From assembly GCA_022448765.1 (NCBI GenBank), contig JAKUTI010000178.1:1-5858 (forward strand): 5,858 nucleotides of DNA, in the 5' to 3' direction. The DNA comes from Pseudomonadales bacterium (GTDB lineage: Bacteria > Pseudomonadota > Gammaproteobacteria > Pseudomonadales > Azotimanducaceae). Under the pieces are notes generated by a model. That model was not told where the DNA came from. It searched no databases and was given only the letters and a program-made list of their open reading frames with translations. Shown in pieces: positions 1 to 5,761 of the stretch (position 1 is the stretch's first letter; each line of letters begins with the position of its first letter). Position numbers and translations under genes: made by a program.

Positions 1-2201
1 TTAACTGATGTTACTACTCCAGAGACTTGGGCTAACAAAACTTGGCCACTATCCTGTGCAACCCGTCGTTCAATGCCGGTCCCAACTACGGGGGCTTGTG
101 GCCTTAGTAATGGCACTGCTTGACGTTGCATATTGGAGCCCATTAACGCCCTATTTGCATCGTCGTGTTCCAAGAATGGAATCAGCGCAGCGGCAACCGA
201 GACAACTTGCTTGGGCGATACATCCATATAATTGACGTTTTCGCGCGACGTTTTCGTGAACTCGTTCTGGTGCCTGACGTCAACAAGTTCGGAAACGAAT
301 TTACCCGCCTTGTCCGTTTCAGAGCTTGCCTGCGCTATTACGTATTCGGCTTCATCAATCGCAGAAAGGTACTCAATTTGGTTGGTAACCTTGCCATTGA
401 CAACTTTTCGATATGGAGTCTCGAGAAACCCATACGCATTGGTACGCGAGTACACTGCTAGGCTATTTATCAATCCTATATTCGGACCTTCTGGCGTCTC
501 AATAGGGCAAACGCGTCCGTAATGCGTAGGGTGAACATCTCGGACCTCGAATCCAGCTCTTTCGCGAGTTAAACCACCCGGCCCGAGTGCGGATACTCTG
601 CGCTTGTGGGTTACCTCAGACAATGGATTTGCCTGATCCATGAATTGTGAAAGTTGACTTGAGCCGAAAAATTCTTTGATTGCGGCAGCAACGGGCTTCG
701 CGTTGATCATATCCTGAGGCATCAGTCCCTCGCTCTCAGCGAGCGATAGTCTTTCTTTCACAGCACGCTCGACTCTAATTAATCCGACCCGGAACTGATT
801 TTCAGCCATTTCCCCTACGGACTTGACTCGCCGATTTCCTAGGTGATCGATGTCGTCAACCGACCCCTTGCCATTTCTGATACCAACTAGTGTCTTCAGT
901 ACATCTATGATATCGCTCTTCTCCAGAATTCCCCCTCCGACTGCGTCTTCCCTCCCTAAACGGCGATTGAACTTCATCCGGCCTACCGAAGAAAGGTCAT
1001 AACGCTCTGTTGAGAAAAACAGATTTTGGAACAAATTTTCGGCAGCTTCCTTCGTCGGCGGCTCGCCCGGTCGCATCATCCGATAAATTTCAACCAACGC
1101 TTCCAAACGGTTACTGGTTGGATCTACTCCAAGCGTATCAGCAATATATGGTCCGCAATCCAGATCGTTTGTATAGATTGTCTCAACTGTAGTCGCGTTA
1201 CCCTCTTCTATGATCGAAAGTATTTCTTCATCAATTCGGGTATTGCCGGATAGGAGAATTTCGCCGGTCTCCTCGTCAATTACGTCCTTGGCGGTTGTCC
1301 GACCGATCAGATATTGAACTGGAACATCAAGGCGTCTCAACCCCGATTTTTCAAGCAGTCGAACGTGCCTAGCGGTAATCCTTCTTCCTTCTTCAACGAT
1401 CACCTCCCCTTTCTTGTCTTTGATGTCGAAGGTCGTGACCTCACCCCTCATTCTTTCGGGCATCAAATCCATTGATACATTGCCGTCAGCTTTTAGGTGA
1501 AAAACATTCTTCTCAAAAAACATTTCAAGAATGTCTTCATCACTAAAATCTAAAGCGTGAAGAATAATTGTTGCTGGCAATTTTCGACGTCGATCAATTC
1601 GGACGAATACCATGTCCTTTGGATCGAACTCAAAATCCAGCCAAGAGCCTCGGTAAGGAATTACCCTTGCCGAATACAACAACTTACCCGACGAATGAGT
1701 TTTGCCTTTGTCGTGATCGAAGAAAACTCCAGGTGAACGATGGAGCTGTGAAACCACCACCCGTTCGGTTCCGTTGATTACAAACGTACCATTGGAAGTC
1801 ATAAGGGGCATTTCCCCCATGTACACTTCCTGTTCCTTGACATCTTTCACTGATTTGTTGGACGAGTCGCGGTCATAAATTATTAACCGCACCTTGACCC
1901 GCAAAGGTGCTGCATACGTAATCCCGCGCAGCACGCTTTCCTTAACATCAAATACAGGCTTGCCAAGGTGATAGTCAACGTATTCGAGTGCGGCATTGCC
2001 CGAATAACTGATAATCGGAAACACCGATCGAAACGCGGCATGAAGACCCACATCTTCCAACGACTTTGCCGCTATCCCCTGTTGTAGGAATCGGTCATAG
2101 GAGTCCGTCTGAATGGACAGCAAGTACGGTACCTCCATAGGTTCCGGTAAGTGACCGAAGTCCTTGCGGATCCGCTTTTTCTCAGTAAAGCTGTATGCCA
2201 T
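1..2201 (-). CDS. rpoB: DNA-directed RNA polymerase subunit beta, N-terminal 733 residues (partial)
   Basis: This is the catalytic beta subunit of RNA polymerase, which with beta' forms the active-site cleft and the rifampicin pocket. Reading the minus strand from ATG at 2201 gives an uninterrupted frame of 733 codons plus two bases that runs off the left edge, so the C-terminal part (E. coli RpoB has 1342 residues) is missing. The start reads MAYSFTEKKRIRKDF, as in gammaproteobacteria. It is preceded by GGAG at 2208-2211, six bases upstream. Residues around 140-165 hold the conserved NGTERVVVSQLHRSPGVFFD block. Rif cluster I lies at about residues 513-539 (GSSQLSQFMDQ, then NPLSEVTHKRRVSAL), numbered six above E. 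coli. Further on come the conserved RVCPIETPEGPNIGLINS and IPFLEHDDANRALMG blocks. It follows rplL in the usual operon order, and rpoC is expected beyond the left edge. Arginine codon use is relaxed for a highly expressed gene. Identity is certain. Confidence 0.98.
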   Translation of the reverse strand, partial: MAYSFTEKKRIRKDFGHLPEPMEVPYLLSIQTDSYDRFLQQGIAAKSLEDVGLHAAFRSVFPIISYSGNAALEYVDYHLGKPVFDVKESVLRGITYAAPLRVKVRLIIYDRDSSNKSVKDVKEQEVYMGEMPLMTSNGTFVINGTERVVVSQLHRSPGVFFDHDKGKTHSSGKLLYSARVIPYRGSWLDFEFDPKDMVFVRIDRRRKLPATIILHALDFSDEDILEMFFEKNVFHLKADGNVSMDLMPERMRGEVTTFDIKDKKGEVIVEEGRRITARHVRLLEKSGLRRLDVPVQYLIGRTTAKDVIDEETGEILLSGNTRIDEEILSIIEEGNATTVETIYTNDLDCGPYIADTLGVDPTSNRLEALVEIYRMMRPGEPPTKEAAENLFQNLFFSTERYDLSSVGRMKFNRRLGREDAVGGGILEKSDIIDVLKTLVGIRNGKGSVDDIDHLGNRRVKSVGEMAENQFRVGLIRVERAVKERLSLAESEGLMPQDMINAKPVAAAIKEFFGSSQLSQFMDQANPLSEVTHKRRVSALGPGGLTRERAGFEVRDVHPTHYGRVCPIETPEGPNIGLINSLAVYSRTNAYGFLETPYRKVVNGKVTNQIEYLSAIDEAEYVIAQASSETDKAGKFVSELVDVRHQNEFTKTSRENVNYMDVSPKQVVSVAAALIPFLEHDDANRALMGSNMQRQAVPLLRPQAPVVGTGIERRVAQDSGQVLLAQVSGVVTSV

Positions 2202-2295
2202 TCGATTCTCCGTTGCTAAAGATACTCAACACCGGTTCTGCCAATGAACCCTGCGTTGTCCGAGTTGCCCTTTCTTCAAATCCGTCGCCGCAGCC
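2202..2295 (-). promoter_or_regulatory. rplL-rpoB spacer with small hairpin
   Basis: In E. coli the rplL-rpoB gap is about 320 bases and holds a partial terminator and an RNase III site that lower rpoB expression relative to rplL. Here it is only 94 bases. The one structure I see is a 5-bp stem (GGTTC pairing with GAACC, 2234-2238 with 2246-2250) with a 7-base loop. It has no following run of T, so it does not look like an intrinsic terminator. The spacer ends in the rpoB ribosome binding site GGAG at 2208-2211. A role in attenuation is speculative. Confidence 0.3.
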
Positions 2296-2676
2296 CTAAC
2301 TAAGCTCTACGGTTGCCCCTGCTTCTTCCAACTGTCCCTTGATCTCTTCCGCTTCTTCCTTGCTGACGGCTTCTTTTATGGTTGAAGGCGCGCCGTCCAC
2401 CAGGCCTTTGGCCTCTTTCAGGCCAAGACCAGTCGCCGCACGTACAGCTTTGATAACGTTGACTTTTTTCTCACCCGCGCTACTTAGCGTAATATCAAAC
2501 TCGGTCTTTTCTTCAGCCGTTCCATCATCAGTTGCACCTGCGGCAGCAGGCGCGGCTGCGACTGCTGCCGCTGCCGAAACACCAAATTTCTCTTCCATCG
2601 CTTCAACGAGCTCGACTACTTCCATAACGCTCATTTCAGCTATCGCTTCCAGAACGTCATCTTTAGACAAGGCCAT
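2296..2676 (-). CDS. rplL: 50S ribosomal protein L7/L12
   Basis: L7/L12 is the multi-copy stalk protein that binds the C-terminal helix of L10 and recruits and stimulates translational GTPases. The 126-residue product has the normal architecture. An N-terminal dimerisation and L10-binding domain covers roughly residues 1-35 (SVMEVVELVEAMEEKFGVSAA). A flexible Ala/Gly-rich hinge covers about 35-55. The globular C-terminal domain runs from about 58 to the end (EEKTEFDITL, then KVNVIKAVRAATGLGLKEAK), including the conserved helix that contacts GTPases. The length is slightly above the 121 of E. coli, the extra lying mainly in the hinge. The ATG start is supported by AGGAG at 2685-2689, eight bases upstream. 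It lies 42 bases after rplJ and so is cotranscribed with it. Nothing is unusual. Confidence 0.98.
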   Translation of the reverse strand: MALSKDDVLEAIAEMSVMEVVELVEAMEEKFGVSAAAAVAAAPAAAGATDDGTAEEKTEFDITLSSAGEKKVNVIKAVRAATGLGLKEAKGLVDGAPSTIKEAVSKEEAEEIKGQLEEAGATVELS

Positions 2677-2718
2677 TTAAAAATCTCCTGATTACGTTAG
2701 TTCAAACTACCCAATTAC

Positions 2719-3249
2719 CTACATTGCGGCTTTCTTTTGTTCCCCGACTGCGGCAAGCGTTCTTACCACCCTTCCGGGAACTTCATTTACCGTCCTAGCA
2801 AGCTTCGTGATGGGTGCTAACAGTAAGCCCAGTACCATTGTTATGGCCTCGTCTCGATTGGGTAAACTAGCTATCCGATCCAATTGACCGGAATCGAACA
2901 AGTCACCCCCAATAGAGATGGCTTTGACGTTAAGCGCTTCGCGATCCTTTCCGTAATCACGCAGCAAGCGCGCCGCGGCCCCAGGTTCACTATACGAAAA
3001 AGCGACTAGCGTCGGACCCGTTAAAGCATCTCTTAGACACTCGTACGGAGTACCGTCGATCGCGCGCTTCGCCAAAGTGTTCCGAACCACCCTCAGGTAG
3101 ATACCCGACGTCCGAGCTTTCGATCGCAGTTCGGTCATTTCAGCCACTGTCAGTCCGCGATAATCCGCAAGTACCGCGGAAAGCGCCGAACCGGCAGCCT
3201 CGTTAACTTCGCTAACGATCGTCTGTTTATCTTCGAGTCTCAATCCCAC
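2719..3249 (-). CDS. rplJ: 50S ribosomal protein L10
   Basis: L10 anchors L7/L12 dimers to 23S rRNA at the stalk base. In many bacteria the L10-L12 complex also represses its own mRNA by binding the leader. The 176-residue product starts MGLRLEDKQTIVSEVNEAA and keeps the family blocks LRVVRNTLAKRAIDGTPYE (about 52-70), GPTLVAFS (78-85), PGAAARL (89-95) and RTLAAVGEQKKAA near the end. The start is GTG. It is favoured over inner codons because AGGAG (3256-3260) sits six bases upstream and the N-terminus aligns with E. coli L10 from its first residue. The protein is about 11 residues longer than E. coli L10, the extra lying in the C-terminal L12-binding region (APITKLARTVNEVPGRVVRT), as in several non-enteric relatives. 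It is preceded by a structured 302-base leader and followed by rplL. Confidence 0.98.
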   Translation of the reverse strand: MGLRLEDKQTIVSEVNEAAGSALSAVLADYRGLTVAEMTELRSKARTSGIYLRVVRNTLAKRAIDGTPYECLRDALTGPTLVAFSYSEPGAAARLLRDYGKDREALNVKAISIGGDLFDSGQLDRIASLPNRDEAITMVLGLLLAPITKLARTVNEVPGRVVRTLAAVGEQKKAAM

Positions 3250-3255
3250 GACACT

Positions 3256-3260
3256 CTCCT
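3256..3260 (-). promoter_or_regulatory. Shine-Dalgarno of rplJ, fixing the GTG start
   Basis: Minus-strand AGGAG lies six bases before GTG at 3249. It decides the start of rplJ. The L10 leader fold would act on access to this site if control is translational. Confidence 0.8.
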
Positions 3261-3355
3261 GAACTCCCGCAACTCTCGGCTCACGTTAACAAACCACATC
3301 TTCACACTAACGGTACGCCCAGCTTTCGTTGAGGACTCACCGTCTACACGGGTCG

Positions 3356-3371
3356 TTAAAACAATTAAAAC
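3356..3371 (-). repeat. Short tandem GTTTTAA repeat below the L10 leader stem
   Basis: The minus strand carries GTTTTAA twice (3365-3371 and 3356-3362), separated by TT, directly after the closing stem of the three-armed leader fold. The two T4 runs make it resemble the T tract of an attenuator, but they are broken by AATTG. It could also be a single-stranded linker with no function. Confidence 0.4.
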
Positions 3372-3372
3372 C

Positions 3373-3427
3373 CTGCTGTGACTCTGCCACTTCCCTCGAT
3401 TGGGATTTGGTCATCGAGTACCAGCAG
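3373..3427 (-). ncRNA. Candidate L10 leader: three-armed autoregulatory RNA fold
   Basis: In many bacteria the 5' leader of rplJ folds into a branched structure that L10-L12 binds to repress rplJL. Here the minus strand gives an outer stem CTGCTG (3422-3427) with CAGCAG (3373-3378). Inside it is a perfect 6-bp hairpin CTCGAT with ATCGAG (3413-3418 and 3395-3400, 12-base loop) and a second hairpin GTGGC with GTCAC (3386-3390 and 3378-3382, one G-U pair, 3-base loop). The C at 3378 is claimed by both the outer stem and the second arm, so one of them is a base pair shorter. Its place between rplA and rplJ, the nested pairing and the known biology support the call. I could not identify the kink-turn expected in this family, so family membership is inferred. 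Confidence 0.6.
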
Positions 3428-3437
3428 TCGGTTACCC

Positions 3438-3516
3438 GTGGTCTCCGACCACCGCCCGCGTGAGCGGACTGTGTAGCGCCGTTTTCTCGGCGGCTGTCGA
3501 CCCCGCTTCTCGCGGG
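3438..3516 (-). promoter_or_regulatory. Run of four short hairpins upstream of the L10 leader fold
   Basis: Four local hairpins follow each other in the 5' part of the rplA-rplJ gap. In transcription order they are CCCGC/GCGGG with loop GAGAA (3502-3516), CGCCG/CGGCG with loop AGAAAA (3477-3492), CCGC/GCGG with loop TCAC (3456-3467) and GTGGTC/GACCAC with loop GGA (3438-3452). None is followed by a T run, so they do not look like intrinsic terminators. They may be outer arms of the L10 leader, RNase processing sites or protection for the rplJ 5' end. I found no convincing promoter hexamers in the rest of this 302-base gap, which holds no gene. Confidence 0.5.
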
Positions 3517-3551
3517 ATGACTCATGTGCATCTCGCACAGAAAGTTATGTG

Positions 3552-4247
3552 TCACGCTTCTATCGAAGCCTCGTCAATCACTAACCCAGGCCCCATTGTT
3601 GACGACAGTGTGATCTTCTTGAGATATACGCCTTTGGCAGATGCTGGTTTAGCTTTCCTTAAATCTGAGATCAACGCTTCGACATTTTCTTTTACCTGTC
3701 CTGCATCGAATCCCACCTTTCCAACGCTTCCGTGGACGATACCACCACGGTCCGCCCGAAATTGAATCTGTCCAGACTTCGCATCGGAAACGGCTTTGGT
3801 TACATCACTAGTGACAGTCCCCGTTTTAGGATTAGGCATTAGACCACGAGGCCCAAGCACTTTACCCAATTGGCCAACCAATCTCATAGAATCGGGTGTT
3901 GCTATAACTACGTCGAAATCCAACTCGCCTTTCTTTATCTCCTCCGCCAGGTCTTCAAACCCCACGATATCCGCTCCTGCTTTGTGGGCTTCGTCCGCAC
4001 TATCAGCTTGTGCGAATACAGCCACTCGGGTCTCCTTGCCAGAGCCATGCGGGAGACTTGTCGCCCCACGAACCGTCTGGTCCGACTTTTGTGGATCTAT
4101 TCCCAAATTCACCGAAATGTCGATGGACTCGCTAAACTTGGGCCCAGAGATTTCATTCAGCAATGCCACGGCCTCGGCGATCGGATATGTGCGCCCGTGA
4201 TCAACTTTTTCTTCAATAGTTTTTCTGCGGCGGGTCATCTTGGCCAT
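3552..4247 (-). CDS. rplA: 50S ribosomal protein L1
   Basis: L1 binds the mobile L1 stalk of 23S rRNA and helps move deacylated tRNA out of the E site. It is also the repressor of the rplKA mRNA in E. coli. The 231-residue product (234 in E. coli) begins MAKMTRRRK and shows both domains. Domain I is formed by both ends (SIDISVNLGIDPQKSDQTVRG at about 41-61, and KGVYLKKITLSSTMGPG at about 205-221). Domain II lies in the middle and includes the family signature IATPDSMRLVGQLGKVLGPR, continuing to GLMP (about 115-138). The ATG overlaps the rplK stop by one base (TAATG) and has GGAGG seven bases upstream, inside rplK. This fits translational coupling with equal output of L11 and L1. The gene ends in TGA and is followed by the rplJ leader. 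Confidence 0.98.
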   Translation of the reverse strand: MAKMTRRRKTIEEKVDHGRTYPIAEAVALLNEISGPKFSESIDISVNLGIDPQKSDQTVRGATSLPHGSGKETRVAVFAQADSADEAHKAGADIVGFEDLAEEIKKGELDFDVVIATPDSMRLVGQLGKVLGPRGLMPNPKTGTVTSDVTKAVSDAKSGQIQFRADRGGIVHGSVGKVGFDAGQVKENVEALISDLRKAKPASAKGVYLKKITLSSTMGPGLVIDEASIEA

Positions 4248-4678
4248 TACAAAGCCTCCACCTCAATTCCAGCACTCCGGGCACTCCCCGCGATAGTTCG
4301 AACAGCCGCATCAATATCTGCCGCAGTCAAGTCCGGCTCTTTCAAACGGGCAATCTCCTCCAGCTGCTTGCGGGTCACTTTTCCTACCTTCTCGGTATTT
4401 GGTGTTCCACTACCCTTGTCAACGGCAGCGGCCTTACGTAAGAGAACTGACGCGGGCGGCGTTTTTGTAACAAACGTAAAGCTGCGATCTGAATAAACCG
4501 TAATAACCGCTGGAATCGGCATTCCAGCCTCCAAGTTCTGTGTCTCTGCGTTAAAAGCCTTACAGAAGTCCATGATATTGACTCCATGTTGCCCCAGCGC
4601 AGGGCCAACGGGCGGACTCGGGTTAGCCTGGCCCGCGGGTACTTGCAACTTTATATATGCTTCTACTTTCTTGGCCAT
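4247..4678 (-). CDS. rplK: 50S ribosomal protein L11
   Basis: L11 binds the GTPase-associated centre of 23S rRNA (helices 43-44), contacts EF-G and EF-Tu, is needed for RelA activation, and forms the thiostrepton site with the rRNA. The 143-residue product (142 in E. coli) has the N-terminal domain with PSPPVGPALGQHGVNIMDFCK (about 20-40), including the proline-rich helix linked to thiostrepton action, and DRSFTFVTKTPPASVLL (64-80). The C-terminal rRNA-binding domain follows (GKVTRKQLEEIA, then ADIDAAVRTIAGSARSAGI). The ATG at 4678 gives the family N-terminus MAKKVEAYIKLQVPAGQANP. There is little Shine-Dalgarno complementarity upstream, only TAAG close to the start, in contrast to rplA and rplL. 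It is the first gene of the L11-L1 pair. Confidence 0.98.
   Translation of the reverse strand: MAKKVEAYIKLQVPAGQANPSPPVGPALGQHGVNIMDFCKAFNAETQNLEAGMPIPAVITVYSDRSFTFVTKTPPASVLLRKAAAVDKGSGTPNTEKVGKVTRKQLEEIARLKEPDLTAADIDAAVRTIAGSARSAGIEVEAL
4255..4259 (-). promoter_or_regulatory. Shine-Dalgarno of rplA inside the end of rplK
   Basis: Minus-strand GGAGG lies seven bases before the rplA ATG, within the last codons of rplK. With the TAATG overlap it forms a typical reinitiation junction, so rplA translation probably depends on ribosomes finishing rplK. Confidence 0.8.
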
Positions 4679-4749
4679 AACTTAGATACGTCGCACACAG
4701 AAACAGCACCGAGATTGCTGCATCGAACCTTCAACTTTCATCAAGGGAA
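4679..4749 (-). promoter_or_regulatory. nusG-rplK leader with candidate L1-binding hairpin
   Basis: In E. coli L1 represses its operon by binding a leader structure just before rplK that imitates its 23S rRNA site. This 71-base gap has one clear hairpin, GCAGCA with TGCTGT on the minus strand (4716-4721 and 4703-4708, one terminal G-U pair, 7-base loop). It starts directly after GATG in the minus-strand reading (4720-4723), and its 3' side lies 24 bases before the rplK ATG. I could not find the second helix and asymmetric loop that define a full L1 site, so the assignment rests mostly on position. No convincing -35 and -10 pair is visible, and the gap is short for a full promoter plus leader. 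Confidence 0.35.
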
Positions 4750-5283
4750 TCAACCTTTCTCAACCTGAGAAAAATCAAGCTCTACCGGGGTAGATCGACC
4801 AAAAACCGTTACAGCAACGGACAATCTGCTCTTCTCGTAGTTTACCTCCTCAACAACCCCGTTGAAGTCATTGAAAGGTCCATCAACAATTCGGACGAGT
4901 TCACCCGGTTCAAATACGGTTTTTGGCATCGCACGATCCGATCCAGCCTCAACGCGATCAAGAATGGCACTGGCCTCAGCGTCGCTAAGCGGCGCCGGTT
5001 GATCAGCCTTGCCACCGATGAATCCCATGACGCGGGGGGTCTCTTTGACCAAGTGCCAAGTGTCATCATTCAAATCCATTTCGACCAATACGTAACCGGG
5101 AAAGAATTTCCTCTCGCTCCGTCTTTTCTGTCCCGCTCGCATTTCGACAACCTCTTCGGTCGGAACCAATACCTTGCCGAAATGCTCCTGTAAGTTCGAA
5201 AGTTCAATCCGCTCACCCAATGACCGCGCTACATTTTTTTCAAAGCCTGAATACGCATGCACGACATACCAATGTTTTGTCAT
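4750..5283 (-). CDS. nusG: Transcription termination/antitermination factor NusG
   Basis: NusG is the conserved elongation factor that binds the RNA polymerase clamp through its N-terminal domain and reaches Rho or ribosomal protein S10 through its C-terminal domain. With the ATG at 5283 it has 177 residues. The N-terminal domain shows KHWYVVHAYSGFE (about 3-15), VPTEEVVEMRAGQKRRSERK (40-59), FFPGYVLVEM (60-69) and PRVMGFIGG (83-91). The KOW domain shows FEPGELVRIVDGPF (124-137), NGVVEEVNYEKSRL (141-154) and FGRSTPVELDFSQVEKG (161-177). That last block includes the conserved Phe at the Rho/S10 interface. An in-frame TTG at 5295 would add four residues (181 in total, the E. coli length) and overlap secE by eight bases, but has no ribosome binding site. 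The ATG has a weak GGA seven bases upstream and lies four bases past the secE stop. I chose the ATG. Confidence 0.95.
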   Translation of the reverse strand: MTKHWYVVHAYSGFEKNVARSLGERIELSNLQEHFGKVLVPTEEVVEMRAGQKRRSERKFFPGYVLVEMDLNDDTWHLVKETPRVMGFIGGKADQPAPLSDAEASAILDRVEAGSDRAMPKTVFEPGELVRIVDGPFNDFNGVVEEVNYEKSRLSVAVTVFGRSTPVELDFSQVEKG

Positions 5284-5287
5284 CGCG

Positions 5288-5665
5288 TTATCCAATGGTC
5301 GATTTCACGAGCCACGAAAGAAAAGAGTCCAATCCCCACAAAATGAGCGAAAAAAGAATCATCAAGAGAATTACAACCGCCGTAGTCTGTATTGTCTCCT
5401 GACGCGTCGGCCAAACCACTCTCCGAATTTCTGACCGTGCCTCCCGTGCAGTCTCCCAAAGTCTTTTTCCTTTCTCGGTTTGTATACCAATGAGACCAGC
5501 AATCGCGGCCGCTAATACCAACGCTACCGCACGTAGCAGAACATTAATATCATCGCTGTAGTACCAGTTGGCCCAAATGCCACCCACAACGAGGCACATG
5601 ACAACGACCCATTTGACGAGATCGAATGTCCTTCGTTCGTGCATTAATTCAGTCTTTGAGCTCAC
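5288..5665 (-). CDS. secE: Preprotein translocase subunit SecE
   Basis: SecE is the essential inner-membrane subunit that clamps SecY in the SecYEG translocon. The 125-residue product is the long, three-helix proteobacterial form (127 residues in E. coli). Hydrophobic segments lie at about residues 17-36 (LVKWVVVMCLVVGGIWANWY), 43-61 (LLRAVALVLAAAIAGLIGI) and 93-118 (QTTAVVILLMILFSLILWGL and beyond). The conserved amphipathic surface helix and hinge REARSEIRRVVWPTRQET sits at about 74-91. The start is GTG at 5665. AGAGG ends four bases upstream, and this start matches the family length. An inner ATG at 5644 would give 118 residues but has no ribosome binding site. The gene starts 19 bases after tRNA-Trp with no visible promoter, and nusG follows directly. 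Confidence 0.96.
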   Translation of the reverse strand: MSSKTELMHERRTFDLVKWVVVMCLVVGGIWANWYYSDDINVLLRAVALVLAAAIAGLIGIQTEKGKRLWETAREARSEIRRVVWPTRQETIQTTAVVILLMILFSLILWGLDSFLSWLVKSTIG

Positions 5666-5669
5666 TTCG

Positions 5670-5673
5670 CCTC
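5670..5673 (-). promoter_or_regulatory. Shine-Dalgarno supporting the GTG start of secE
   Basis: Minus-strand GAGG (AGAGG with the base before it) lies four bases before GTG at 5665. The spacing is short but it is the only purine-rich site near either candidate start, so it favours GTG over ATG at 5644. Confidence 0.55.
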
Positions 5674-5684
5674 TACTAATGTCC

Positions 5685-5761
5685 TGGCAGGCCAGGAGGG
5701 AATCGAACCCCCAACCTGCGGTTTTGGAGACCGCTGCTCTACCAAGTTGAGCTACTGGCCT
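5685..5761 (-). tRNA. trpT: tRNA-Trp, anticodon CCA
   Basis: The minus strand folds into a full cloverleaf of 77 nt. The acceptor stem AGGCCAG pairs with CTGGCCT. The D arm is GCTC/GAGC with a 9-base loop. The anticodon stem GCGGT/ACCGC encloses CTCCAAA, giving anticodon CCA. The 5-base variable loop is AGGTT, and the T arm is GGGGG/CCCTC with loop TTCGATT. Discriminator G73 and the A1-U72 pair match bacterial tryptophan tRNA identity. The CCA end is encoded in the DNA. The D loop is one base longer than in E. coli tRNA-Trp. It sits 22 bases after tuf and 19 before secE, so it is likely cut from a tuf-trpT-secE transcript. This supplies the only tRNA in the window. Confidence 0.98.

Noticed and set aside
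1..1777. Several plus-strand frames of 60-98 codons opposite rpoB
   Set aside because: All are antisense to one continuous, fully recognisable rpoB frame and show no conserved motifs.
2339..2680. Plus-strand 113-codon Ser/Ala-rich frame
   Set aside because: It is the mirror of rplL, whose Ala/Glu-rich codons leave the opposite strand open. No independent support.
3340..3351. Small hairpin CCGT/ACGG with loop GTAG on the minus strand
   Set aside because: Four base pairs alone are expected by chance at this density. It is not reported as a feature.
3350..3395. Possible rplJ promoter with -10 TTTAAT (3365-3370)
   Set aside because: The hexamer at the proper distance upstream, AAGTGG, bears no likeness to TTGACA, and the -10-like match lies in an AT-rich repeat. 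I found no convincing promoter in the gap.
3337..3555. Minus-strand 72-codon frame in the rplA-rplJ gap, starting over the rplA stop
   Set aside because: It covers the structured leader, begins at a GTG without a ribosome binding site, has no recognisable protein pattern and ends well before rplJ. A leader peptide cannot be fully excluded, but the base pairing explains the region better.
3870..4496. Plus-strand 208-codon open frame
   Set aside because: It lies antisense across the rplA-rplK junction, has no family resemblance or ribosome binding site, and both genes on the other strand are certain.
5568..5750. Plus-strand 60-codon frame ending in RRESNPQPAVLETAALPS
   Set aside because: This is the antisense translation of the tRNA-Trp gene and of secE. 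Peptides of this type are a well-known artefact of tRNA loci.
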